From the NCBI GenBank assembly GCA_016124315.1, contig WGNW01000072.1:1-36876 (forward strand): a stretch of 36,876 nt of DNA, read 5' to 3'. The notes below the pieces were generated by a model. That model was not told the origin of the DNA. It worked only from the letters and a program-made list of their open reading frames with translations, and searched no databases. Every line of letters starts with the position of its first letter. The stretch's first letter is position 1. Positions 1 through 7,481 of this stretch are shown here, piece by piece. This stretch comes from Alphaproteobacteria bacterium (GTDB lineage Bacteria > Pseudomonadota > Alphaproteobacteria > SMXS01). The translations under genes and the position numbers were made by a program.

Positions 1-478
1 CCCAGTCGCAGGGCAGGTCCTTCAGCGTGCCGTCGATGTTCCAGATCCAGGCGTGGAACGGGCAGCGGAAGTCGTTGCCCGACAGGGCGTAGCCTTCCTC
101 GTCGCGGCCGGGGCGGAGCTGGTTGCCACGGTGCAGGCAGGAATTGTAGAACGCCTTCACCTCGCCGCTGTCGGTGCGGGTGATGATGAAGGAATAGTCG
201 CCCACCTCGTAGACGATGTGGTCGCCCGGCTCGGGAATGTGCTCCTCGCGGCAGACCCACTGCCACACCTTCGGCCACAGCTTCTTCATCTCCAGGTCGA
301 AGAACTCCCGCGACGTGTAGCGGTCGAACGGGATGTCCTGATCGCCCAGGTACCTGTACTGCTCGGTCACGATCGGCTGGGGCGCGGGCTTGGGGTCGCG
401 CAGGATGATGTCCTTGGTGCTCTGGCCCGGCGTCCGGGCCTCGCCCGGCTTCAACGACTTGGGGTTCTCGATGTTCAT
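1..478 (-). CDS. Rieske-type aromatic ring-hydroxylating oxygenase, large subunit (N-terminal part, runs off the window)
   Basis: The visible 159 residues are the N-terminal part of an oxygenase alpha subunit, which takes electrons through a Rieske [2Fe-2S] cluster to a mononuclear iron site that hydroxylates a ring or alkyl substrate. The cluster ligands are visible as C114-x-H116 and C139-x2-H142 (the CLHRGNQ and CPFHAW motifs). The catalytic iron domain lies beyond base 1, so the substrate class cannot be read. The start at 478 is supported by AGGAG seven bases upstream. It points away from the Omp25-like gene at 710, leaving a shared upstream region of about 230 bases. Family assignment is firm; a role with the catabolic genes further right is inference. 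Confidence 0.9.
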   Translation of the reverse strand, partial: MNIENPKSLKPGEARTPGQSTKDIILRDPKPAPQPIVTEQYRYLGDQDIPFDRYTSREFFDLEMKKLWPKVWQWVCREEHIPEPGDHIVYEVGDYSFIITRTDSGEVKAFYNSCLHRGNQLRPGRDEEGYALSGNDFRCPFHAWIWNIDGTLKDLPCDW

Positions 479-598
479 CCGAGGTCTCCTGATGCTTGCC
501 TGACCGGCGTCTTCCGCGTGCGGCAACCCTACCCTTCCAGCCCGCGCGAGACAATACAGCACGCCTGCTGAATCCTGGGCGCCGGGCCGCTCCTCGCT

Positions 599-627
599 TT
601 GTCGTCCGCGCCGTGACGATCTATAAT
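599..627 (+). promoter_or_regulatory. Sigma70-type promoter for the Omp25-like gene
   Basis: TTGTCG at 599-604 and a perfect TATAAT at 622-627 are separated by 17 bases. The predicted transcript would have a leader of about 75 bases before the start codon at 710. It is among the clearest promoters in the window and stands out because TATAAT is rare in such GC-rich DNA. Confidence 0.6.
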
Positions 628-709
628 ACACCGGCCGTGACGGAGCCGTCCGCCCGGCAGCAGTCCTTCTTCATTCCAGACGTCGCAATCATTCGGAGGC
701 TGTCAGGCC

Positions 710-1435
710 ATGCGCGCCCTCGCCCTCGCCATCCTGGCGCAAGCCGCCCTGCTGTCGGGGCCGGCAGTCGCCCAGGCCGTCGACTGGTCGGGTCCCTACG
801 CCGGCGTCCTGGCCGGCTACGCCTGGGGACGCGGCCACGCCACGTCGCCCTATGACGCGGCCACCGGCTACTACTACAATTTCAGCGGCGACCCCTATGG
901 CGTTAGCGCCGGCGGCGCCATCGCCGGCGGTGTCATCGGCAACAACTGGCAGATGAGCGGGGGGATTCTCGGAGTCGAGGGAGAAGCCGGCTACATGGAC
1001 ATTCGGGGCCGGCGACTCGACCCCAACGCCGTCGCCCACGGCTGGGACGACACCTTCACCAGCCTGAAGGGTGGCGTCTACGGAACGGCTTCCCTGCGGG
1101 CGGGCATCCGGGCCGGCGATGGCCTGCTCTACGCGAAAGCGGGTGTCGCCCTGCTCGGCGCCAAGGGGGCGACCATCGATGCCTGCGTCGCGCCGCCCGT
1201 CGGCTGCGGCACGGAGATGCTCACCATGACCGGCGACAAAACGCTGGTCGGCTGGTCGGTGGGCGCCGGCCTGGAATGGCCGCTCGACGCCCACTGGAGC
1301 GTGCGCGCCGAATATGCCTATTTCGATTTCGGCAAGATCGCCGTCGCCGGCGGCGGCACCGCCAACGACTTCTACACCCAGACCATCGGCGTGAAGGCCC
1401 ATACCGCCCGAGCCGGGGTCAGCTACCGTTGGTGA
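710..1435 (+). CDS. Omp25/RopB-like outer-membrane beta-barrel protein
   Basis: This 241-residue protein begins with a signal peptide (cleavage probably after VAQA, near residue 22). The mature part opens with the WSGPYAGVLAGYAWG block that is typical of small alphaproteobacterial surface barrels. Alternating hydrophobic strands follow, and the chain ends in an aromatic residue (SYRW) as expected for BAM-dependent insertion into the outer membrane. C160 and C166 lie close together in a loop and could pair. GGAGG lies about ten bases before the start. Such proteins are structural or adhesive and sometimes act in host or surface interaction; no specific role can be read here. It appears to be transcribed from its own promoter at 599-627. 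Confidence 0.85.
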   Translation: MRALALAILAQAALLSGPAVAQAVDWSGPYAGVLAGYAWGRGHATSPYDAATGYYYNFSGDPYGVSAGGAIAGGVIGNNWQMSGGILGVEGEAGYMDIRGRRLDPNAVAHGWDDTFTSLKGGVYGTASLRAGIRAGDGLLYAKAGVALLGAKGATIDACVAPPVGCGTEMLTMTGDKTLVGWSVGAGLEWPLDAHWSVRAEYAYFDFGKIAVAGGGTANDFYTQTIGVKAHTARAGVSYRW

Positions 1436-1529
1436 CGGCCGGTTCGAACGGCGACGCCGACCTCCAGCAATCGCGCTGAAACCCTCCGCATCGTGCTATT
1501 GTCCCCGCGCGAAACCGGGGAGATCAGCG

Positions 1530-2249
1530 ATGACGAAGGAAGCGATTACCATACCCACGGCCGACGGCGTCGCCGATGGCTACTTCTTCCACGGCCCGGC
1601 GCCGGCGCCGGGCGTGATCCTGTACATGGACGGCATCGGCCTGCGCCCGGCGCTCTACGACATGGCCGAGCGGCTGGTGGACAATGGCTATTCGGTGCTG
1701 CTGCCCAACATGTTCTATCGTTTCGGGCCGGCCGAGCCGCTCGACCTGTCGAAGGACAGGGACCGGATGATGCAGATGGTAGGCACCATCACCCCCACCA
1801 CCTCGAAACGCGACACCGCCGCCTTCCTCGACTATCTCGGCACCCGGCCCGAGGTGAAGGGCAAGAAGGTCGGCACCACCGGCTACTGCATGGGCGGCGC
1901 CCCGTCGCTCACCGCCGCCGCCGCGTTCCCCGACCGGGTGGCGGCGGCTGCCGCCTTTCACGCCGGCCGGCTCGCCACCGACAGCGAAGACAGCCCCCAC
2001 CGCCACGTGGGCGACATCAAGGGAGAGGTCTACGTGGCGGTCGCGGGCATCGACCCGTTCCTCGGCCCGACGGAGACCGACGACATCCGCGCCGCGCTGG
2101 AGAAGGCCGGCGGCCGGCACCGGCTCGAAGTCTACGCCGACGTCCAGCATGGCTTCACCATGCCCGACCTGCCGGTCTACGACCGCGACGCGGCGGAGCG
2201 GCACTGGGACAGCCTGCTGACGCTGCTTCGCCGAAACCTCCAGGCGTAG
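1530..2249 (+). CDS. Dienelactone hydrolase family protein
   Basis: A cytosolic alpha/beta hydrolase of 239 residues, the usual length for the dienelactone hydrolase family. The cysteine nucleophile lies in GYCMGG (C120), the acid is probably D175 (AGIDPF) and the base H207 (VQHGF). A cysteine rather than serine nucleophile is characteristic of this family, which opens lactone rings in chloroaromatic degradation but includes many members of unknown substrate. The start is set by GGGGAG about seven bases upstream. It lies 94 bases after the barrel gene on the same strand and may be cotranscribed. The fold and triad are clear; the substrate is not. Confidence 0.88.
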   Translation: MTKEAITIPTADGVADGYFFHGPAPAPGVILYMDGIGLRPALYDMAERLVDNGYSVLLPNMFYRFGPAEPLDLSKDRDRMMQMVGTITPTTSKRDTAAFLDYLGTRPEVKGKKVGTTGYCMGGAPSLTAAAAFPDRVAAAAAFHAGRLATDSEDSPHRHVGDIKGEVYVAVAGIDPFLGPTETDDIRAALEKAGGRHRLEVYADVQHGFTMPDLPVYDRDAAERHWDSLLTLLRRNLQA

Positions 2250-2563
2250 CCGCCGGGCGATTCCGTTCCCGCGGATCGGGGTTCGCCGGCGCCTGCCTGC
2301 GCCGCGCCCCGTCGCGATACGGGGTTTCCCGTCGTCGTCTCGATCTGCGCCATCCGGCGCCCGCCTTGCCTGGCATCCACTTCGGTACCTGCTCGAAGGG
2401 ATGGTGAGAACCCCCACCAGAGCGGTTTCCGCGGCGGGCCTCTTCCCGAACGAATTGGTGCATCGCCCGCGCCTGTGATGCCTCAGCCGGCGGATGCGCC
2501 GATGGAACCGGGACGACCGGGCGGTCGTTCCACCCCCATTCAACGGATCAGAGGAGCAACCCC
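2250..2563. other. Intergenic stretch without a recognised gene
   Basis: These 314 bases separate two co-directional genes. Open frames here on both strands have no family resemblance and no convincing ribosome binding site. I see no strong promoter, although one for the SYLF gene should lie in the right half. The final bases carry AGAGGAG, the ribosome binding site for the gene at 2564. Confidence 0.5.
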
Positions 2564-3283
2564 ATGATGAAGAAAGCGCTGCGCTACGCCTCTCCCCTCG
2601 TTCTGGCCGGCGCGATGGTCTGCGGACAGGCGTATGCCGCCGACATGGCGGCTCCGGCTGCGTCCCAGAACCAGATGGCGCACGCCTCGGCCGACCGCGA
2701 TGCTGCCGCCGACGCGGTCGACACCTTGACGGACGCCGGCAAGGTGCTCGCCAAGATGCAGGCCGACCCGAACATGCAGGGGTTCCTGTCCCGCGCCCAC
2801 GGTCTGTTCATCGTACCCCATTACGCGCGCGGCGGCCTGGTGGCCGGCGGCTCTGGGGGCGAGGGCGTGATGGTGATGCGGGGCACCAAGGGCTGGAGCA
2901 ACCCGTTGTTTTACAACGTGGGCGGCATCAGCGTCGGCGCCCAGGCCGGGTTCGAGGCGGGCGCCGTGGCGTTCCTGTTGATGAACGACAAGTCGACCGC
3001 GAGCTTCGCCCAGCAGAACAACTTCTCGCTGGACGCCGATGCGGGCCTCACCATCGTCGACTATTCGGCGGCGGGCCAAGCCTCCGCCGGCAAGGGTGAC
3101 GTCGTGGTGTGGTCGGACACCAAGGGCGCCTTCGCCGGCGCGATGGTCGGAGTGAGCGACATCAACTGGGATGACGACGAGAACGCCGCCTATTACGGCT
3201 CCAAAGTCACCGCCGCGGCGGTGATCAAGGGCGAGGTCAGGTCGGCGGCGAACAACCCGCTGGCGACGCAGCTGACCCGCTAG
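2564..3283 (+). CDS. Exported SYLF-domain (YSC84-like) lipid-binding protein
   Basis: A 239-residue protein with a clear signal peptide (cleavage after AYA, near residue 25), an alanine-rich linker and then the SYLF/YSC84 domain from about residue 75 to the end. Typical blocks are visible: GLFIVP, a glycine-rich turn followed by GEGVMVMR, GWSNPLFYNVGG and a late GAFAGAMVGVS. SYLF proteins bind phospholipids or phosphoinositides; bacterial exported members are periplasmic or surface-bound and often stress-induced, but their job is poorly known. AGAGGAG lies nine bases before the ATG at 2564; the ATG at 2567 is an alternative. The stop codon overlaps a palindromic repeat, and an intrinsic terminator follows. 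Confidence 0.88.
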   Translation: MMKKALRYASPLVLAGAMVCGQAYAADMAAPAASQNQMAHASADRDAAADAVDTLTDAGKVLAKMQADPNMQGFLSRAHGLFIVPHYARGGLVAGGSGGEGVMVMRGTKGWSNPLFYNVGGISVGAQAGFEAGAVAFLLMNDKSTASFAQQNNFSLDADAGLTIVDYSAAGQASAGKGDVVVWSDTKGAFAGAMVGVSDINWDDDENAAYYGSKVTAAAVIKGEVRSAANNPLATQLTR

Positions 3284-3331
3284 AGCATGATCCGCTCGGG
3301 CTGGTCCAGCCTGGGCGGTAAATCATGCTCT
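3282..3331 (+). repeat. AGAGCATGAT palindromic repeat, copy 1
   Basis: AGAGCATGAT at 3282-3291 is answered by its exact complement ATCATGCTCT at 3322-3331. Inside are a CCGC/GCGG pair and a GGCTGG-T-CCAGCC stem, so the whole 50-base element can fold into one long hairpin. The TAG stop of the SYLF gene overlaps its first two bases. The reverse complement of 33705-33755 is nearly the same sequence, so this is a dispersed repeat. Confidence 0.85.
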
Positions 3332-3357
3332 GTCCGGTCGACTCTGGAGCAAAGTAC

Positions 3358-3396
3358 GCCGATCAGGTGGCCTCGCCTGATCGGCTTTTGCTTTAT
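3358..3396 (+). terminator. Intrinsic terminator between convergent SYLF and GST genes
   Basis: A perfect 10-base stem, GCCGATCAGG at 3358-3367 and CCTGATCGGC at 3376-3385, encloses an 8-base loop and is followed by TTTTGCTTTAT. This suits termination of the SYLF transcript on the plus strand. On the minus strand the same hairpin begins eight bases after the GST stop codon, so it may work both ways. Confidence 0.85.
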
Positions 3397-4013
3397 CGGG
3401 CGCGGGCCGCGGCGAAGGAAGGCCGCGCCAGGCTGGCGTCGAACCATGTCTTGACGTTGGGGTAGGGCGAAAGATCGACTTCGGCGAACGCCGACAACGA
3501 CAGCACCCCGGCAACGTTGACGTCCGCCACCGTGAACCGCTCGCCCAACATGTAGCGCTGTTCGGCCATGTGCAGTTCCAGCACCTTGAGCGGGCGGTCG
3601 AGCTTGGCCCGCGCCTCACCCTCGAGCTTCTCGTCCGGCGGCATCATCGCGATCTTCGGATGGCGGACCACCAGGGCGATGATGCTGTCCTCGAGCTCGG
3701 TCAGCGCCCACATGCTCCACTGGATGGCAAGCGCCTCCTCGTGCACGGTCCGCGGCGCCAGCTCGCGGCCATACTGCTTGGCAAGATAGAGATTGATGGC
3801 CAGGGACTCGAACAGGATGAAGCCGTTGTCATCCATGGCGGGCACGCGGCCGTTGGGATTGATGGCCAGGTACGCAGGCTGCTTCGCGTCCTTCATGAAA
3901 TGGGTCGGGACCAGCTCGTATTCGAACCCCGCCTCACGCTTGAGTTCTTCTGCCATCCACAGGCTGCGCAGCGCGCGCGAGCCAGACGTGCCGTAAATCT
4001 TCACCGCAGCCAT
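3393..4013 (-). CDS. Glutathione S-transferase family protein
   Basis: A 206-residue cytosolic protein of normal GST length. The N-terminal thioredoxin-like domain has KIYGTSGSRALRS (a likely catalytic serine at S10 or S12), the cis-proline block GRVPAM with P58, and the glutathione-binding pair E69-S70 in LFESLAI. The helical C-terminal domain follows from about residue 90. An upstream in-frame ATG at 4073 would add 20 residues, but GGAGGAG lies about eight bases before 4013 and fits the usual GST N-terminus, so 4013 is preferred. GSTs conjugate or reduce electrophiles; the substrate here is unknown. It follows the small unknown gene at 4109-4552 by 95 bases on the same strand. Confidence 0.9.
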   Translation of the reverse strand: MAAVKIYGTSGSRALRSLWMAEELKREAGFEYELVPTHFMKDAKQPAYLAINPNGRVPAMDDNGFILFESLAINLYLAKQYGRELAPRTVHEEALAIQWSMWALTELEDSIIALVVRHPKIAMMPPDEKLEGEARAKLDRPLKVLELHMAEQRYMLGERFTVADVNVAGVLSLSAFAEVDLSPYPNVKTWFDASLARPSFAAARAR

Positions 4014-4108
4014 GCCGGTTCTCCTCCCGAAAATGCCGGAGGGCACGCTCGCATCATCCGGGCGATGGAACAACGGAAATTCCCGTGACCGCCGGCCTCG
4101 GCGGCACG

Positions 4109-4552
4109 CTACCGCGGTTCGAGGATGACGCGCTCGATGGCCGACTTGTTGACGAATTCGAGGCGTCCGCCATCCGGCCTGAACGCTGTGAACATGCCAC
4201 CCTTGTTCATGTGGTCGGAGACCCGGCTATAGGTCGTGAGCATGAGGACGCCGGACCGCTCCTCGCCGCCCATCACCATGATCACCCGCTCCTCGTGGCG
4301 GTCGGCGACCAGCAGCCCGATCCGTTCGTCCTTCAGCGACACGACGCGGCGGATGAGGTCCCGCTGGATCAGCTGTACCGCGCCCTGCCCGTCCTCGAAT
4401 ACCAGGAAGGGCGTGTCGGCATCGATGACATCCTCGAAGATATCGCCTTGATCCAGAAAAACGTTGCCCGTGAGGATCGCGCCGGCGGGCGCGTCCTTGA
4501 GTTCGATGCCGACGCCGAACCGCGACTTGGGACGCTTGATCTCGAATTTCAT
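4109..4552 (-). CDS. Conserved hypothetical small cytosolic protein
   Basis: I do not firmly recognise this 147-residue protein. It has no signal peptide or membrane segment, is rich in beta-forming residues, and has a notable central stretch VIMVMGGEERSGVLMLTTYSR followed by a conserved-looking RVSDHMNKGG and a terminal NKSAIERVIL. The pattern resembles small alphaproteobacterial proteins of unknown function. An upstream start at 4639 is possible, but GGAGG six bases before 4552 and the clean MKFEIKRPK N-terminus favour the shorter form. It lies 115 bases downstream of the radical SAM gene on the same strand, so it may be cotranscribed with it. Confidence 0.75.
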   Translation of the reverse strand: MKFEIKRPKSRFGVGIELKDAPAGAILTGNVFLDQGDIFEDVIDADTPFLVFEDGQGAVQLIQRDLIRRVVSLKDERIGLLVADRHEERVIMVMGGEERSGVLMLTTYSRVSDHMNKGGMFTAFRPDGGRLEFVNKSAIERVILEPR

Positions 4553-4667
4553 GCAGCACCTCCGCGCCCGCCGGTCGATGGCTGCGAACGCCCGGCGATT
4601 GTCCCACAACCGCCGACGATCACAAGCCCCTTGCCGCACCGGCGGCGGGCTTTCGGCTGCCGCGCTG

Positions 4668-6413
4668 CTAGCGATTCTCCGGCGCCATGGCGGCCTGCGC
4701 CGCCAGCACCCGGGAATGCCGCGCCGCCCGCGACCGGTGCTGCCGCTCGGGGAAGTGTTCGGTCACACCAGGCGTCGAGGCCTCGTCCCGGTACCGCGCC
4801 GACTGCGGATCGTTCCAGATTCGGCGCGCCAGCCGCCAGTACCGGAAGCCGAGACCGACGTAGCGGAGGTGCTTGGAGACGATCTCCCAGCCATATTTCG
4901 CATAGAAGGCGACGACGTTTTCCTTCGGCAGGCCGGAACGGCGCTCGTCGCGGGCGCGCAGCCGGAAATAGCCGGCGTCCAGCGGATGCAGCTTCTCGAT
5001 GGTCTTGCAGCCATTGAACCAGACGGCCATGGCCAGGATTTGCTTCCAGTCGATGCCGCTCGCCCGCGCCCGCTTCAGCAGGGTCTCGACATGCTCGTGG
5101 GTGTAGTAGGTGCGCCACGCGGTCTGGTACGCCTCCCACAGCTCGTCGGGCGACATGTTGCCATGCCCGGTGGTGACGTGGTTGAGGTCGTACTTGTTGA
5201 GGTCCGGGTCCATCCAGGCTCCGGCCTTGTAGAGCTTCTGGTGGTCCTCCGAGCCCGGCAGCGGCGTCAGGATGAAGAACTCCAGGATATCGAGCGGCAA
5301 CTCCTTCTGGACGATCTGCACGTCCCGCTTCACCGTCTCCGGCGTATCACCGGGGAAGCCGATGATGTAGCCGGCGAAGATGATCACCCGCACGTCGTGC
5401 CAAGCCTGCATCATCTCGCGGTATTCGCCGATGCGGTTCTGCTTCTTGCCGGCGGCCATCAGGGAATCCGGATTGATGTTCTCCAGCCCGATGAACACCT
5501 TATTGCAGCCGGCCTTGGCGGCCTTGGCGATGAAGTTGGGCACCCGGTGGCAGAGGGTGTCGACCTGGATGGTGAAGCGGACGCGGATGCCGTCCCGCTC
5601 GCGCAGCAGGATCAGGCGGTCGAACATCTCCTCCCAGTCCTTGTTGCGCGCCAGATTGTCGTCGGTGATGAAGAAATCGTCGATGCCCTGCTCGTGGTTG
5701 GCGCGGACGATGCGCTCCAGGTCGTCGGCGCTGCGCCGCCGCGACTTGCGCCCCTGCACGTTGATGATGGTGCAGAAGCTGCACTGGAACGGGCAGCCGC
5801 GGCCGGCGTCGAAGCTGGTCTGGACACCGATGCTGCGCGCGATCCGGTCGCGCGGCAGGAACGGCACCGGCTCGCCCTCGATGTTGGGCAGGTCGTTCAG
5901 GTAGTTGTAGAGCGGCTCCAGCCGCCCGTCCCGCGCATCCATCAGCACCTGGTCCATGCGGCCCTCGGCCTCGCCGGCGAACAGCGTGATGCCCAGGTCG
6001 AGCGCCTCCTGCAGTTCAGGCTGGATGCCCGGCAGCATGGACAGGCTGCCGCTCACGTGGAAACCTCCGATGATCACCGCGACGCCCGCCTCGCGGAACC
6101 GCCGCGCCAGGTCCATGGCTCGCGGATACTGGTTGGACTGGACGCCCACCAGGCCGACGAAGCCGCCGCCCGCCGCGCGGATGCGCGCGATGATGCCGTC
6201 CACGTCAACCCGCGTGTTGGTCTCGTCGATGGCGTCGCAGACGATCTCGGTATCCTCGCCCAGGACCTGACGGTCCGCACAGTCCATCACCAGCCCGTAC
6301 ACCGCCGCCAGCGTATTGGAGGGAATCACCGAACGCCGCCACCTGATGACATAGCCGTCGTCGTCGTAATGCGACGGCTTTATCAGGATGACGGGAAATG
6401 GTCTGGCTGGCAT
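4668..6413 (-). CDS. B12-binding-domain radical SAM protein
   Basis: A 581-residue enzyme with the two-part layout of cobalamin-dependent radical SAM proteins. Residues 1-190 form a Rossmann-like B12-binding-type domain (VGLVGVQSNQYPRA, VIIGGFHVSG). The radical SAM core follows, with the [4Fe-4S] ligands C207-x3-C211-x2-C214 in GRGCPFQCSFC, an ITDDNL strand, GLENINPDSL and a late IIGFPGDTPE block. The C-terminal 150 residues are a helical, basic extension. The cobalamin-binding histidine motif is not obvious, as in many relatives. Family members methylate or rearrange unactivated carbons in lipids, hopanoids, bacteriochlorophyll and natural products; the substrate here is unknown. AGAGGAG lies eight bases before the start. 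Confidence 0.9.
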   Translation of the reverse strand: MPARPFPVILIKPSHYDDDGYVIRWRRSVIPSNTLAAVYGLVMDCADRQVLGEDTEIVCDAIDETNTRVDVDGIIARIRAAGGGFVGLVGVQSNQYPRAMDLARRFREAGVAVIIGGFHVSGSLSMLPGIQPELQEALDLGITLFAGEAEGRMDQVLMDARDGRLEPLYNYLNDLPNIEGEPVPFLPRDRIARSIGVQTSFDAGRGCPFQCSFCTIINVQGRKSRRRSADDLERIVRANHEQGIDDFFITDDNLARNKDWEEMFDRLILLRERDGIRVRFTIQVDTLCHRVPNFIAKAAKAGCNKVFIGLENINPDSLMAAGKKQNRIGEYREMMQAWHDVRVIIFAGYIIGFPGDTPETVKRDVQIVQKELPLDILEFFILTPLPGSEDHQKLYKAGAWMDPDLNKYDLNHVTTGHGNMSPDELWEAYQTAWRTYYTHEHVETLLKRARASGIDWKQILAMAVWFNGCKTIEKLHPLDAGYFRLRARDERRSGLPKENVVAFYAKYGWEIVSKHLRYVGLGFRYWRLARRIWNDPQSARYRDEASTPGVTEHFPERQHRSRAARHSRVLAAQAAMAPENR

Positions 6414-6689
6414 CGAGTCAACTCCTCTTGGTTCCCGGACGAAATGCCCGGGCTGGACCGCCCCTCAGCTCCGCGTAGATGGGACAGTGTGGCACATATG
6501 TCCGGCGGTTACGACCCCGGGAGTTGCCGGGGCCCGGCTGGACCGGGACCGTCACCCGCCCGCCGCGCCCGTCCACAGTCTTTCGGAGCGGGGTTCGTAG
6601 CGACGCCGTGACGATCCCGTCGCACGGGAGACGCCGTGCCGAGGCTGTACCGGGAGACGTCCGGCCGCGCGGCCCCGCGGATGCCGTCC
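6414..6689. other. Intergenic region between radical SAM and DUF2889 genes
   Basis: These 276 bases lie upstream of the radical SAM gene and downstream of the DUF2889 gene, both on the minus strand. A GGACA/TGTCC inverted pair at 6482-6503 encloses a perfect ACATATGT (6494-6501), about 80 bases before the radical SAM start, and could be an operator. No clear -10/-35 pair is seen, and the open frames here look like composition artefacts. Confidence 0.35.
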
Positions 6690-7436
6690 TCAGCGCCCCC
6701 GCGCCTTTGCCGCGAGGCCGCTGAAGTCGCGGGTCGAGCCGCGCATCCGGGCAGCGCGCGGCGCGTTGTCCGGCTGGAAGGAGTAGCAGACCGGCGCCAT
6801 GCCCATGGCCGCCGCGTCGGGAAACCGGTCGATGTTCATGCGGCGGCCGGCGGCGGTGCGGGCGCTCTGGCGCAGCAGCAGCACGGCGTCGGCCTCGACG
6901 CCGGCGAACCGCTCGCGGGCCCAGCCGCCCATCCCGGCGAGGGTCTGGCCGGCGAATTCGTCCGGCGCCTCGATGCGTTCGCCGTCGAGGCGCCAGTCCA
7001 GCGGCGCCGTCAGGTTGGAGCGCAGCGAGGCGCGGCAGACCCCGTCCACCGGATCGCTCACCACGCAGTCGAACCAGCCCGGGCCGGTCGTCCGCGCGGC
7101 GTGCGCGAGGGTAAGGCCGGCGATGTCGAACTGGTGGGTGCACTGGGCGGCGTAGTCGGTGGCGTCGTAGACGGCCCGGCTGCGCCCCTCCAGCTCCATG
7201 CCGACGAGCCGCGCCAGCATGCGCGGCGCCTCAACGCAGGTGCGCCAGGGGTAGCGCCACGCCTTGCCGGCGATCGCGGTGACCCGGCGGCCGTCGTGGC
7301 GCAGCAGCACGCTGAACACATGGAAGTCGTCGACCACGATGCCGACCGCCGACCGGGCACGCGCCTTCATCCGAACGCGTCGGACGAAGGCGCCATGCCC
7401 GGCTGGGGAGAGGTCGTCCGTTGCGTCGCAAGCCAT
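6690..7436 (-). CDS. DUF2889 family protein
   Basis: A 248-residue protein with the features I associate with DUF2889: an N-terminal strand pair around VGIVVDDFHVFSVLLRHDG, then AWRYPWRTC with the conserved R-x-PW-x-x-C, then a central CTHQFDIAGL. Family members are found beside aromatic and xenobiotic catabolic genes in proteobacteria and actinobacteria, but the biochemical role is not known. There is no signal peptide. The start at 7436 has only a weak GGGG upstream; M23 at 7370 is a possible alternative. It lies 45 bases downstream of the TonB-dependent receptor on the same strand, so it is probably cotranscribed and may serve the same substrate. Confidence 0.75.
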   Translation of the reverse strand: MACDATDDLSPAGHGAFVRRVRMKARARSAVGIVVDDFHVFSVLLRHDGRRVTAIAGKAWRYPWRTCVEAPRMLARLVGMELEGRSRAVYDATDYAAQCTHQFDIAGLTLAHAARTTGPGWFDCVVSDPVDGVCRASLRSNLTAPLDWRLDGERIEAPDEFAGQTLAGMGGWARERFAGVEADAVLLLRQSARTAAGRRMNIDRFPDAAAMGMAPVCYSFQPDNAPRAARMRGSTRDFSGLAAKARGR

Positions 7437-7481
7437 GCCCCGATTATGGCGCGGCAGGCCTGTCTGGCAAGGGCGGCCGGG

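Noticed and set aside
2420..2433. GAGCGGTTTCCGCG shared, inverted, with 25445-25458, both intergenic
   Set aside because: A few identical 14-mers are expected by chance in a GC-rich window this size, and the flanks do not match, so it is not called a repeat.
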